Notes: generated by a model not told the origin, from the letters alone. Positions 9,231 to 17,824 are shown, counted from the first letter of the stretch. The stretch: DNA of 64,000 bases from Flavobacterium araucananum (GCF_002222055.1 NZ_MUGS01000062.1:73430-137429); one strand, 5' to 3'. Translations and numbers: made by a program.

Positions 9231-10499
9231 TTAAAAAGTTTCTCCTGCATTTAGATAAAATCCTTTTGAATTATTTCCCCACGCATAATCTAAAATTAAA
9301 TTGGTCCTTGTTTTTTTATCGATCAAAATACGCAAACCAATTCCGGCAGTAGGCTGAACTGATTTAAAAAGAGCCGTATTGTTATCGCCATTACTTTCAG
9401 TTACAAAATTGGTAAAAACGGTACCACTAAACATTTGATTGCAGGTAATTGGGAACCTGAATTCTGTCGATAAATAGATCAATCCATTTCCTCTAAATAA
9501 TCCCTGAGTATACCCTTCTCCGCTTCGGCTGCGTTGATCCCAGCCTATTGCAGGTAAATTTAAATACGGAACCTTTCCGCGCGTTACAAATTGCCCATAC
9601 GTCCAAAATGCCAAAATATATCGAGCATCCTTGCTGGAAACTGGTATAAAATGGCGATACTCTGCATACAGAACGTTACTGTAATCCTGATTGTTAAACA
9701 AAACCGGATTAAAACGATAGTTGATATTAGCAAACCAACCGCGTGTAGAATTTACCTGATTGTCTCTGGAATCATAAACTAAATTGAAACTTACCCCATT
9801 TAAAAAATATTCTAAATCACTAAATCCGTGCTTTTGGCTGTAGTCATAGTGATAAGTGTATTGGCCATTTTCTACATCGAGATCTTTATCTTTTATGCTC
9901 GAATACCAATCGAGATTTATTCCTCCGCCAACATAAAAATTTTTATAAACTTCAAAAGATACAGTCTGGTGAAATTTAAAATAATCATAATCCATAGGCT
10001 GAGCAATAGAATCGATGCTAAAGTTATTTTTTTTGCTGTGATTTGGAATAATATCAGTTCCTAATCCATAATTGGGCTGCGAGAAAATATATAATCGATA
10101 ATCACCACTTAAAAATATTCTATTGTTTTTGAGCAGAATATTATTTTTGACATTTACCAGTAATTGTTTTTTTGTGGTATAGGTAATACCTAGATTGGCG
10201 ATAGAATATTTATCTGATTCCTGTTTTCCTTTGAAAGTATATTGCGCTACTCCGCCAAAAAAAAAGCCCGTTGCAGGCTGTGAACCAATTGCCGGAATAA
10301 CTAAGAAGAAATTATTTTTTGTGGGTTTAACAACATAAACTGAATCTTTCTTTTTAAAGATTTCCAAGATTGTTTTGGGCGTACATGATTCAGGATTGGA
10401 TGTTTGGGTTTGTGCTATAGAACTGAACGCCATAAAAAAGAGTACCCCTAAGATTTTATACTGATGATGAAAATAATTATTTTTTAAAAATTTTACCAT
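9231..10499 (-). CDS. BamA/TamA-like outer-membrane surface-antigen barrel
   Basis: The 422-residue protein has a signal peptide (cleavage near AFSSIAQTQ, residue about 28), no clear POTRA domains, and a series of amphipathic strands typical of the bacterial surface antigen (Omp85-type) barrel. The segments VSFNLVYDSRDNQVNSTRGWFANINY and GIGLRILIDKKTRTNLILDYAWG are the classical C-terminal barrel motifs. Such short POTRA-less members are widespread in Bacteroidetes and their role is not established. ATG at 10499 was preferred over a TTG two codons upstream. The final residues (NAGETF) end in an aromatic, as barrels do. Confidence 0.8.
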   Translation of the reverse strand: MVKFLKNNYFHHQYKILGVLFFMAFSSIAQTQTSNPESCTPKTILEIFKKKDSVYVVKPTKNNFFLVIPAIGSQPATGFFFGGVAQYTFKGKQESDKYSIANLGITYTTKKQLLVNVKNNILLKNNRIFLSGDYRLYIFSQPNYGLGTDIIPNHSKKNNFSIDSIAQPMDYDYFKFHQTVSFEVYKNFYVGGGINLDWYSSIKDKDLDVENGQYTYHYDYSQKHGFSDLEYFLNGVSFNLVYDSRDNQVNSTRGWFANINYRFNPVLFNNQDYSNVLYAEYRHFIPVSSKDARYILAFWTYGQFVTRGKVPYLNLPAIGWDQRSRSGEGYTQGLFRGNGLIYLSTEFRFPITCNQMFSGTVFTNFVTESNGDNNTALFKSVQPTAGIGLRILIDKKTRTNLILDYAWGNNSKGFYLNAGETF

Positions 10500-10607
10500 T
10501 TGCAAGTTTTAATTTTTCATAAATAATATTCAATCGTTATGTAAATATATGCCTTATTTTCAATATTTTACAGAATATATTTACTAAAAAAAACACTAAT
10601 ACGATGT

Positions 10608-10640
10608 AAAAAAAAGCCACCAATAAAAAATTGATGGCTT
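10608..10640 (-). terminator. Terminator of aspA
   Basis: AAGCCACCAAT (10614-10624) pairs with ATTGATGGCTT (10630-10640) with one mismatch and a 5-nt loop. On the minus strand eight T follow. It sits directly downstream of the aspA stop codon. Confidence 0.8.
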
Positions 10641-10665
10641 GTATAAACTAATCTGATAAAATTTT

Positions 10666-12075
10666 CTATTTTGTGATAAACTTAGGATTGATTAAGTTGT
10701 CTAATGAATAAATTTCATCCCATTTTTCTTGTGTAATCAATTGCCTTTCGACCACTACAATTTCATGTACGCTTTTATTCATTTTTAAAGCTTCTCCGGC
10801 AATACTGGCACTTACTTCATACCCTAAAATTGGATTAAGCTGCGTTACAATTCCAATACTATTCATAACCATATTGTAGCAATGATCTACATTTGCCGTA
10901 ATCCCTATGATACATTTATCAATTAAAGTCTGAATAGCGTTTGAAAGGTAATCTAACGATGTAAACATGGCGAAAGCAATAACAGGTTCCATTACATTCA
11001 ACTGCAATTGTCCTGCTTCGGCGGCCATAGTAACGGTTAAATCCTGACCTATTACATAAAAACAAGTCTGATTTACTACTTCTGGAATTACAGGATTTAC
11101 TTTTCCGGGCATAATAGAAGATCCAGGCTGACGTGCCGGCAAATTGATTTCGTTAAAACCTGTTCTTGGTCCTGAACTCAATAATCTTAAATCGTTGCAT
11201 ATTTTAGAAATTTTTACAGCAGTCCTTTTCAAGGTTCCCATAATTTGAACGTAAGCTCCTGTATCAACAGTTGCCTCAATTAAATCCGGAGAAAGTGTTA
11301 ACGGAATTCCTACTTCTTTGGCTAAGTAATTAACGCAAATTTCAGGGTATCCTTCTGGTGCGTTTACTCTTGTACCAATTGCTGTGGCTCCCATATTAAT
11401 TTCCAGAACCAAACTTTGGGCATCTTTTAATCTTTTTACATCTTCGCCTATTGTTGTTGCATACGCTTTAAATTCTTGTCCTAAAGTCATTGGTACAGCA
11501 TCCTGCAATTGGGTTCTTCCCATTTTTAAAACGCTTTTAAACTCTTCTCCTTTTGCAGCAAAAGCAACTTCTAAACCTTCTAATGTTTTAATAAAACGCT
11601 CCATTTTCATGTAAAGTGCAATTCTAAAAGCCGATGGATAAGCATCATTTGTAGATTGAGAACAGTTGACATGGTTGTTGGGATGCAAAAAGTTGTAATC
11701 TCCTTTTTTATGCCCTAAATATTCCAGACCAATATTGGCAATTACCTCATTGGCATTCATATTTACAGATGTTCCTGCTCCACCCTGAATCAAATCACTC
11801 ACAAATTCCTGATCAAATTTACCTGCAATTACCTGATCGCTTCCGTAACAAATAGCTTCGGCAATTTTAGGATCAAGTGCACCACAATCTTTATTGGCCA
11901 GGGCTGCTGCTTTTTTTACATATCCTAAAGCTTTGATAAACAAAGGTTCTTTTGAAATTGGAATTCCTGTAATGTTAAAATTCTCTACTGCTCTAAAGGT
12001 TTGGATACCATAATACAGATGATTTGGGATGTCTAATTCACCTAAAAAATCATGCTCTTTTCTTGTTGATTCCAT
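10666..12075 (-). CDS. aspA: Aspartate ammonia-lyase
   Basis: The enzyme converts L-aspartate to fumarate and ammonia in the cytoplasm. Its 469 residues match the usual length. Family motifs are TSVNMNANEVIAN (about 102-114), HVNCSQSTNDAYPSA (about 135-149) and the superfamily signature GSSIMPGKVNP at 318-328, containing the catalytic loop serine. The aspartate-lyase version (QTCFYVIGQDLTV after the signature) argues against fumarase C. The start at MESTRKEHDFLGE was chosen because the 27 residues encoded upstream are hydrophobic and atypical. It is a single-gene transcript. Confidence 0.93.
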   Translation of the reverse strand: MESTRKEHDFLGELDIPNHLYYGIQTFRAVENFNITGIPISKEPLFIKALGYVKKAAALANKDCGALDPKIAEAICYGSDQVIAGKFDQEFVSDLIQGGAGTSVNMNANEVIANIGLEYLGHKKGDYNFLHPNNHVNCSQSTNDAYPSAFRIALYMKMERFIKTLEGLEVAFAAKGEEFKSVLKMGRTQLQDAVPMTLGQEFKAYATTIGEDVKRLKDAQSLVLEINMGATAIGTRVNAPEGYPEICVNYLAKEVGIPLTLSPDLIEATVDTGAYVQIMGTLKRTAVKISKICNDLRLLSSGPRTGFNEINLPARQPGSSIMPGKVNPVIPEVVNQTCFYVIGQDLTVTMAAEAGQLQLNVMEPVIAFAMFTSLDYLSNAIQTLIDKCIIGITANVDHCYNMVMNSIGIVTQLNPILGYEVSASIAGEALKMNKSVHEIVVVERQLITQEKWDEIYSLDNLINPKFITK

Positions 12076-12340
12076 ATAATATAAATTGTTACGTTTTAGC
12101 TTTAAAAAAAACACTGTAAAGCTACACCAAAGTACTAGTATAATAAAGGATTTCAAATCAAAATATCACAAAGTTTTTCTAAAAATCAGGTCTTAAAATT
12201 AAACACTTATCAGTTTAGGATTAAAATAATACCAAATCCATAAAAAACCAACATCCAAAACAATTTTAAATTCTTCTGGTAGAAAGTTTTTATTGTTGGT
12301 TTTCTTCTAAATAAAAGCAACAAAAAAACTTATAATTAAC

Positions 12341-12348
12341 TACTTTTG
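12341..12348 (+). promoter_or_regulatory. Candidate -7 box for the pentapeptide gene
   Basis: TACTTTTG matches the Bacteroidetes TAnnTTTG -7 consensus, 62 bases before the TTG start. No clear TTG -33 box was found at the normal distance. The rest of the 335-base gap between the divergent aspA and pentapeptide genes is plain AT-rich sequence in which I see nothing else. Confidence 0.45.
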
Positions 12349-12410
12349 TCCTCCATAAATACTCATATAAGTAGTATCTTTTTAATCTAAAATAATCCTT
12401 AAGAATAATC

Positions 12411-12989
12411 TTGAAAAAAGCATCTGAATATTTCCTTGATAAAGAATATGATACCATTACTTATGGTAGAGATGATGCTAATTTTAAGGATTTTGAAGGT
12501 TGTATTTTCAATAATTGTAATTTTACCGCCTGTACTTTCTTAGCAGTAACTTTTATCGATTGCATTTTTAATGATTGTATTTTTAACGAAGCAAAAATTA
12601 ATTATGTAGCTTTTAGAACCGCAACTTTTAATCGCTGCGAAATTAAAGAAGTGAATTTTGCTATGTGTGATAAACTTATTTTCGAAGTTCATTTTTATGA
12701 CTGTACTTTAGATTTTTCGAAGTTTTATACGCTAAAAATAAAAGGAACTACATTTACCAATTGCAGTTTGATTGCAGTAGATTTTATGGCAACAGATCTT
12801 ACGAGTGTTCTTTTTGAAAATTGCGACTTATACCGATCAGAATTTGATAAAGCAATCGCCAATAAAGCCGATTTTAAAACAAGCTACAATTATACCATCG
12901 ATCCATCAAAAACAAAACTAAAGAAAGCTGTTTTTGCTTTAAAAGAATTAAAAGGATTATTGTTTAAGCATGATGTGATTGTGAGTTAA
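12411..12989 (+). CDS. Qnr/McbG-like pentapeptide-repeat protein
   Basis: The 192-residue cytosolic protein consists mainly of A(D/N)LXX-type pentapeptide units with Cys/Phe at the central position (CNFTA, CTFLA, VTFID, CIFND and so on) and would fold as a right-handed quadrilateral beta-helix. The ending YNYTIDPSKTKLKKAVF followed by LKGLLFKHDVIV resembles the C-terminal cap of Qnr and McbG proteins, which bind DNA gyrase and protect it from quinolones or microcin B17. Gyrase protection here is an inference. Translation apparently starts at TTG, since no ATG lies in frame upstream and the next Met is well into the repeats. Confidence 0.8.
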   Translation: MKKASEYFLDKEYDTITYGRDDANFKDFEGCIFNNCNFTACTFLAVTFIDCIFNDCIFNEAKINYVAFRTATFNRCEIKEVNFAMCDKLIFEVHFYDCTLDFSKFYTLKIKGTTFTNCSLIAVDFMATDLTSVLFENCDLYRSEFDKAIANKADFKTSYNYTIDPSKTKLKKAVFALKELKGLLFKHDVIVS

Positions 12990-12994
12990 GCACA

Positions 12995-13020
12995 TAAAAA
13001 AAGCCAGTATGATACTGGCT
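12995..13020 (-). terminator. Hairpin terminator between converging genes
   Basis: AGCCAGTAT (13002-13010) and ATACTGGCT (13012-13020) form a nearly perfect stem. The T run is on the minus strand (TTTTTTTATG), so it best serves the leftward gene that ends at 13152, although it also lies immediately after the rightward pentapeptide gene. Confidence 0.6.
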
Positions 13021-13151
13021 CTTGATTACTATATTTTTATTTTGGGAATTTACCCTACTATAACATCTCTTTTCATAATAAATAATTTAGATTAATTTAT
13101 ATACAATATTATCAAATAATTACGTAATAGACTAATTATTAGTGTTAATTG

Positions 13152-13670
13152 TTAGCCAACTCCAAGATCATCTCCAGACTTAAATTTTCTGGTAGTAATG
13201 ACATCTTTAGAATAAAAATCTTTTACAAATATATCTGTAAAACCAGACAATGAATGTCTTGCAATTACGGTAAGTCTAATATAGGACGAATTATCGCTCC
13301 AACTAGATTCAATATCTTCTATTGTTCTTACTCTCATCGCATGCAGGCTATTTGTATCACTCTTTTTTCTGCAGGGAATGTATGAGATAAAATTATCTTT
13401 TAGAACTATATCTTTTCCCTGAATATTCATTCCTCCAACACCTCCAACTTGTTTATAAAAAGTAGGTTCAATTCTAATATCAAATATTTCTGAATTTGTT
13501 TTATTAATAAATTTAAAAAAGTAGTTTGTCTCTCCTTCAAAAGAAATTTTACTGATGTATGATGATATTTCTATTTTTACTCTTTTCCGATTTAGAAAAT
13601 ACATTAAAAACAGATAAGATGAAATTACTCCTGTAACAATACTTACAATTATTCCTAAAACTATCTCCAT
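13152..13670 (-). CDS. Hypothetical membrane-anchored protein
   Basis: I do not recognise this 172-residue protein. It has one N-terminal hydrophobic helix (about residues 2-25, EIVLGIIVSIVTGVISSYLF) followed by a basic NRKRVK stop-transfer and a beta-rich soluble domain (for example NYFFKFINKTNSEIFDIRIEP) that looks like an Ig-like fold. ATG at 13670 was preferred to a TTG seven codons upstream because it starts the hydrophobic helix. It has AT-rich codon use and no functional neighbours, which is compatible with an accessory gene, but there is no direct sign of transfer. Confidence 0.6.
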   Translation of the reverse strand: MEIVLGIIVSIVTGVISSYLFLMYFLNRKRVKIEISSYISKISFEGETNYFFKFINKTNSEIFDIRIEPTFYKQVGGVGGMNIQGKDIVLKDNFISYIPCRKKSDTNSLHAMRVRTIEDIESSWSDNSSYIRLTVIARHSLSGFTDIFVKDFYSKDVITTRKFKSGDDLGVG

Positions 13671-13730
13671 CAATTTAATTTGCTTATTCAAACAAATATA
13701 TGTTTTAATTTTAACAAGTAAAATATTATT

Positions 13731-14231
13731 TTAAAGAAACGTTTTTTTCATTACATAATCTTCCATTAAATAACCGTTTCCTATTTCGATGTTTACTTCA
13801 TCAACAACTTCAAAACCTATTTTTTTGTAAAATCCTAAAGCTGCATTGAACCGGTTTACGTTTAGGGATAATGCTTTTGAATTGTTTTCTAAGGCTAGTT
13901 TTTGAATTTCGTCAATCACTCTTTTGCCAATTCCTTTTCCTTGTGTTTCGGGTAAAAGATATATTTTATGAATTCTTGTTACTGCTTCGTCTTTATAGTT
14001 ATGTTCAATCCCTATAAATCCTAAGTTGGTATTATCCTGATAAATTAAATAAAATAATTGTTCTTTTTTATTGTATTGGTTTGTTAAGGCTTCATCAGAA
14101 TAAATTAGATCCAACATATAGTCTAATTGCTCTTTAGACAAAATTTCACCGTATGTAATTGGCCAGGTTGTATGTGCTATTTCCTGAATTCGTTTAATAT
14201 CGTTTAGTGTCGCTTCTGTAATCGTAATCAT
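13731..14231 (-). CDS. GNAT-family N-acetyltransferase
   Basis: The 166-residue protein shows the GNAT core: an N-terminal ITEATLNDIKRIQEIAHTTW, strand LGFIGIEH, and the acetyl-CoA loop KIYLLPETQGKGIGKRVIDEI (about 92-112, Q/RxxGxG/A form). The motif LNVNRFNAALGFYKKIGFEVVDEV follows. The substrate cannot be told from sequence; the nearest type is the small-molecule or peptide acetyltransferases close to YhbS/RimI-like proteins. The MITE described next begins 16 bases upstream of its start codon, so its native promoter may have been replaced or disrupted. Confidence 0.85.
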   Translation of the reverse strand: MITITEATLNDIKRIQEIAHTTWPITYGEILSKEQLDYMLDLIYSDEALTNQYNKKEQLFYLIYQDNTNLGFIGIEHNYKDEAVTRIHKIYLLPETQGKGIGKRVIDEIQKLALENNSKALSLNVNRFNAALGFYKKIGFEVVDEVNIEIGNGYLMEDYVMKKTFL

Positions 14232-14247
14232 ATTCTATTTTAAATGG

Positions 14248-14484
14248 TTTATGTTAACCCGTTGGGTGTAATTACTTCATCTGTTCGCTTCGCTTGAGTC
14301 GAAAAAAATATATTTAACACATAGAAACATAGATTTTTTTAGCTAAAAAGAATGCAAAAACAAATATATTTCTTTCACATAGCTAAGCTATGTATATTTT
14401 AAATAAGTGAAACGCCTTTTTTGAAGGTCCAAAAGCTATATTTCTATGTGTTAAAATTAATTACACCCAACGGTTTTATGTTAA
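14248..14484. mobile_element. MITE-like element with 10-bp target duplication
   Basis: The core (14258-14474) has 16-bp perfect terminal inverted repeats, CCGTTGGGTGTAATTA at 14259-14274 and its complement at 14458-14473. A second inverted pair TTTAACACATAGAAA lies at 14313-14327 with its complement at 14441-14455. An internal palindrome CATAGCTAAGCTATG lies at 14378-14392. The direct repeat TTTATGTTAA flanks it at 14248-14257 and 14475-14484; the right copy spans the guaC stop codon. Nothing is encoded inside. Terminal repeats plus target duplication mark a non-autonomous transposable element. Confidence 0.8.
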
Positions 14485-15521
14485 TTTGTAAATACTTGAT
14501 TTTCCTGTTCGCTTACTCTTATAAAGGTAGTACGTTTGGTAAGTTCTTTTAATCGTGAAGCCCCAACATAGGAACAAGTACTTCGCAAACCGCCCAGAAT
14601 ATCCAAAACGGTATTGATAACCTGCCCTTTAAAGGGTATATGAACTGTTTTGCCTTCACTTGCTCTGTATTCGGCAACACCACCATCATGTTTGTCCATT
14701 GCGGTTGTTGAGCTCATTCCGTAAAATTGTTTGAATTTTTCGCCGTCTATTTCGATCAGTTCACCTCCGCTTTCTGTATGACCGGCCAGCATGCCGCCCA
14801 ACATTACAAAATCTGATCCCGCTCCAAAAGCTTTAGCTATATCTCCGGGACTACTGCAGCCACCATCGCTAATAATATGTCCGCCTAAACCGTGAGCAGC
14901 ATCTGCACATTCTATAATAGCCGAAAGTTGCGGATATCCAACACCTGTTTTTACCCGAGTGGTGCAAACAGAACCGGGACCAATGCCAACTTTTACAATA
15001 TCTGCTCCAACTAATAATAGTTCTTCTACCATTTCGCCAGTAACTACATTTCCGGCAATGATAACTTTATCAGGATATTGTTGTCGTATTTGCTTTAAAA
15101 ACTGAACAAAGTGTTCTGAATATCCGTTGGCAACATCAATACAAATAAATTTAATTAGTGGATTTGCGGTCATAATTCGACCAATTTTCACAAAATCTTC
15201 TGCTCCTGTTCCTGTACTAATCGCAATAAAGTTGTAAAAATCCTGGGTTACATTTTTTAAAAAAGCATTCCACTGCTGAAGCGTATAATGTTTATGAATA
15301 GCTGTAAAAAGTTTTTCTTTGGCCAAAATTGTTGCCATCTCAAAGGTACCAACAGTATCCATATTGGCAGCCATTATAGGAATTCCTGTCCAAATTGCTG
15401 TACTATGCAAAAATTTAAAATTTCGTTCTAATGAGACTTCAGACCTACTTTTTAGTGTAGATCTTTTAGGTCGTATCATTACATCTTTAAATCCTAGTTT
15501 TAGATCAGTTTCTATTCTCAT
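14481..15521 (-). CDS. guaC: GMP reductase
   Basis: The enzyme reduces GMP to IMP with NADPH, returning guanine nucleotides to the purine pool. The 346-residue TIM barrel has the catalytic cysteine loop GPGSVCTTRVKTGVGYP with Cys186, the same number as in E. coli GuaC. It also has the nucleotide-binding IISDGGCSSPGDIAKAFGAGSDFVMLGGM region (about 218-246) and lacks the CBS domains of IMP dehydrogenase. YGMSSTTAMDKHDGG and YRASEGK (about 268-291) are typical of GuaC rather than GuaB. It is transcribed alone; the MITE target duplication overlaps its stop codon without changing the protein. Confidence 0.94.
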   Translation of the reverse strand: MRIETDLKLGFKDVMIRPKRSTLKSRSEVSLERNFKFLHSTAIWTGIPIMAANMDTVGTFEMATILAKEKLFTAIHKHYTLQQWNAFLKNVTQDFYNFIAISTGTGAEDFVKIGRIMTANPLIKFICIDVANGYSEHFVQFLKQIRQQYPDKVIIAGNVVTGEMVEELLLVGADIVKVGIGPGSVCTTRVKTGVGYPQLSAIIECADAAHGLGGHIISDGGCSSPGDIAKAFGAGSDFVMLGGMLAGHTESGGELIEIDGEKFKQFYGMSSTTAMDKHDGGVAEYRASEGKTVHIPFKGQVINTVLDILGGLRSTCSYVGASRLKELTKRTTFIRVSEQENQVFTN

Positions 15522-15543
15522 GGCTCTAAATTTTCGTTACTCT

Positions 15544-15551
15544 CAAATATA
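15544..15551 (-). promoter_or_regulatory. Candidate -7 box for guaC
   Basis: On the minus strand TATATTTG matches TAnnTTTG exactly, 22 bases before the guaC start codon. No TTG box is evident at the expected -33 distance. Confidence 0.45.
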
Positions 15552-15612
15552 AGAAATTTTAGATTGCCTATTTTAGATTTTAGATTATTAAAACTTTGTG
15601 GTTAATTTTTGC

Positions 15613-15658
15613 ACACGGATGACACGGATTCGCTATCGCGAAAATGCGGATTTAAACG
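15613..15658. repeat. Solo copy of the GxxExxY-cassette arm
   Basis: This 46-base sequence between guaC and miaE matches the arms flanking the GxxExxY gene at 41.5-42.0 kb. By eye about 40 of 46 positions agree with the right arm, including the hairpin TTCGC-TATC-GCGAA (identical to the left arm) and the flanking word GCGGATTTA. No gene is attached. It therefore looks like a gene-less member of the same repeat family. Confidence 0.7.
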
Positions 15659-15751
15659 TTTTTTTTTAATTGAAAATATTCTTATCGCAACGCGTTTCGA
15701 CTGCGCTCAACGTGACAACCGCAAACTGAAACTGAAAACTGAGACTAAAAC

Positions 15752-16345
15752 CTATCCGTGAATTGTTTCTCCTTTTCCGTAATTGGTAATAATAGATTCT
15801 TCAAAAGCGAGCCACTCTCTCCAACGTTTTTCGACGTCGATTCCTACACCATATTTTCTGGCGTATGTAATAAATGTGGTATAATGCCCTGCTTCACTCT
15901 CCATTAAATCTCTATAGAAAATGGCTAATTCTTCGTCCTGAATATTCTCAGACAATACTTTAAAGCGCTCGCAACTTCTGGCTTCAATCATAGCCGAAAA
16001 AAGTAATCTTTCTACCAGACCGGAAACGCGACTTCCGTCACCGCTTTTTTTCATGTATAAATAAAGTTCATTTACATAATCGTCTTTGCGCTCGCGTCCT
16101 AATTTTAATCCTCTTTTGATAATAATATTGTGAACCTGCTCAAAATGATCAATTTCTTCTTTGGCTAAGGCTAATAAATCTTTTACCAAATCCTGATGTT
16201 CAGAGTTATTAGTAATAATTGTAATCGCATTTGTTGCCGCTTTTTGCTCGCACCAGGCGTGATCGGTCAAGATTTCTTCAATATTTTTCTCTACAATATT
16301 TACCCATCTTGGATCTGTTGGTAATTGTAATCTTAATACACCCAT
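15752..16345 (-). CDS. miaE: tRNA-(ms2io6A37) hydroxylase MiaE
   Basis: MiaE is a non-haem diiron monooxygenase that hydroxylates the isopentenyl group of ms2i6A at position 37 of tRNAs reading U-starting codons. The 197-residue all-helical protein has ferritin-like iron ligands in EEIDHFEQVH (about 86-95), EARSCERFKVL (about 120-130) and ESEAGHYTTFI (about 152-162). It depends on the product of MiaA, also encoded in this window at 62.75 kb, and on MiaB, which is not present here. It stands alone between repeats. Its presence fits an oxygen-using organism. Confidence 0.9.
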   Translation of the reverse strand: MGVLRLQLPTDPRWVNIVEKNIEEILTDHAWCEQKAATNAITIITNNSEHQDLVKDLLALAKEEIDHFEQVHNIIIKRGLKLGRERKDDYVNELYLYMKKSGDGSRVSGLVERLLFSAMIEARSCERFKVLSENIQDEELAIFYRDLMESEAGHYTTFITYARKYGVGIDVEKRWREWLAFEESIITNYGKGETIHG

Positions 16346-16350
16346 TTTAT

Positions 16351-16470
16351 AAGTCTTAAAGTTAGAAAGTCATAAAGTTCTAAAGTCAAAAAAAGTCGAA
16401 GATCAGAACTAAAACAGAATTTACATTCAATTTCAAGACTTTCGACCTTCGACTTTAAGACTTTATGACT
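16351..16470. repeat. AAGTCTTAAAGTC-type inverted word repeat
   Basis: The left half is a degenerate tandem array of AAGTCTTAAAGT, AAAGTCATAAAGT and AAAGTCGAAGATC. The right half (16436-16470) carries the complementary words GACCTTCGACTTTAAGACTT, so the whole stretch can fold back. It lies between miaE and glyA, both leftward, and may act as a processing or termination hairpin; no function is shown. Confidence 0.65.
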
Positions 16471-16475
16471 AATTT

Positions 16476-17750
16476 TTAATAAACGAAAATTGGTCTTTCG
16501 CTCATCATTTCATTTACTTCGTTTGCTACTTCTTCGATAATAGCTTCATTTGTATGATCTGCTAATACTCTATCGATTAAAGCTACGATAGTTTCCATGT
16601 CTTCTTCTACTAAACCACGTGTTGTGATTGCAGCTGTTCCTACACGAATTCCTGAAGTTACAAATGGTGATTTATCATCAAATGGAACCATATTTTTATT
16701 TACAGTGATTTCTGCTTTTACTAATGCATTTTCAGCTTCTTTACCAGAAATATTTTTGTTTCTTAAGTCAATAAGCATCATGTGATTATCTGTTCCGCCA
16801 GAAATAATTTTGTATCCTCTTTTTACAAAAGCATCTGCCATAGCATTTGCATTTTTTTGCAACTGCATTGCATAAGTAAAGAACTCATCTTTTAGGGCTT
16901 CACCAAAAGCAACAGCTTTAGCAGCAATGATATGCATTAAAGGTCCGCCTTGATTTCCTGGAAAAACAGCAAGATCTAATAATGATGACATCATTCTGAT
17001 ATCTCCTTTTGGAGTTTTTAAACCTTGTGGGTTTTCAAAATCTTTACCCATTAAGATCAAACCTCCACGTGGTCCACGCAAGGTTTTGTGGGTTGTTGTA
17101 GAAACTATATGACAATGAGGGATTGGATCATTCATTAATCCTTTTGCAATAAGACCAGCAGGGTGAGAAATATCTGCAAACAAGATTGCTCCTACGCTGT
17201 CAGCGATTACTCTAAAACGCTCAAAATCCATATCACGAGAATAAGCAGATGCTCCGGCGATAATTAATTTTGGTTGCTCTTTTGTTGCAATTTCCTGAAT
17301 TTTATCATAGTCTAAACGACCTGTTTCAGGATCTACTCCGTAAAAAACAGGTTTGTATAAACGACCTGAAAAGTTTACAGGAGAACCATGAGTTAAGTGA
17401 CCACCGTGAGATAAATCGAAACCTAAAATAGTATCACCAGGATTTAAACAGGCATGGTAAACTGCTGTATTTGCCTGAGATCCTGAGTGTGGCTGAACGT
17501 TTGCATACTCAGCACCAAATAATTCTTTGGCTCTGTCAATTGCAATTTGCTCAATAACGTCAACTACTTCACAACCGCCGTAGTATCTTTTGCCAGGATA
17601 TCCCTCAGCATATTTATTAGTTAAAACAGATCCGGCTGCTTCCATTACTTCATCACTTACAAAATTCTCTGAAGCGATAAGTTCTAATCCGTGAATTTGT
17701 CTGTCTTGTTCCTCTAGTATAAGGTCAAAAATTTGTTCGTCGCGTTGCAT
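16476..17750 (-). CDS. glyA: Serine hydroxymethyltransferase
   Basis: GlyA interconverts serine and glycine with tetrahydrofolate and supplies one-carbon units. The 424-residue PLP enzyme shows the N-terminal GLELIASENFVSDEVMEAAGS, YAEGYPGKRYYGGCEVVD (about 53-70), and the cofactor lysine in VSTTTHKTLRGPRGG near residue 225. The ATG giving MQRDEQIFDLI was used; the in-frame extension upstream contains no family homology and would overlap the promoter. The gene is divergent from fahA with a shared promoter region of about 108 bases. Confidence 0.95.
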   Translation of the reverse strand: MQRDEQIFDLILEEQDRQIHGLELIASENFVSDEVMEAAGSVLTNKYAEGYPGKRYYGGCEVVDVIEQIAIDRAKELFGAEYANVQPHSGSQANTAVYHACLNPGDTILGFDLSHGGHLTHGSPVNFSGRLYKPVFYGVDPETGRLDYDKIQEIATKEQPKLIIAGASAYSRDMDFERFRVIADSVGAILFADISHPAGLIAKGLMNDPIPHCHIVSTTTHKTLRGPRGGLILMGKDFENPQGLKTPKGDIRMMSSLLDLAVFPGNQGGPLMHIIAAKAVAFGEALKDEFFTYAMQLQKNANAMADAFVKRGYKIISGGTDNHMMLIDLRNKNISGKEAENALVKAEITVNKNMVPFDDKSPFVTSGIRVGTAAITTRGLVEEDMETIVALIDRVLADHTNEAIIEEVANEVNEMMSERPIFVY

Positions 17751-17775
17751 TTTTTCGTTTTTCGTTAATTTCCTG

Positions 17776-17783
17776 CAAAAATA
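17776..17783 (-). promoter_or_regulatory. Candidate -7 box for glyA
   Basis: On the minus strand TATTTTTG matches TAnnTTTG, 25 bases upstream of the glyA start. A TTTG lies about 15 bases further upstream, slightly closer than the normal -33 spacing. It is embedded in the divergent glyA-fahA promoter region. Confidence 0.5.
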
Positions 17784-17793
17784 CAAAAAAACG

Positions 17794-17824
17794 TTTGTCA
17801 AACTGCTAGATTATGATATATTTG
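17794..17824 (+). promoter_or_regulatory. Promoter of fahA
   Basis: A -33 box TTTG (17794-17797) and a -7 box TATATTTG (17817-17824) are separated by 19 bases, matching the Bacteroidetes sigma-A promoter pattern well. The fahA start codon is 34 bases downstream. Confidence 0.7.
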
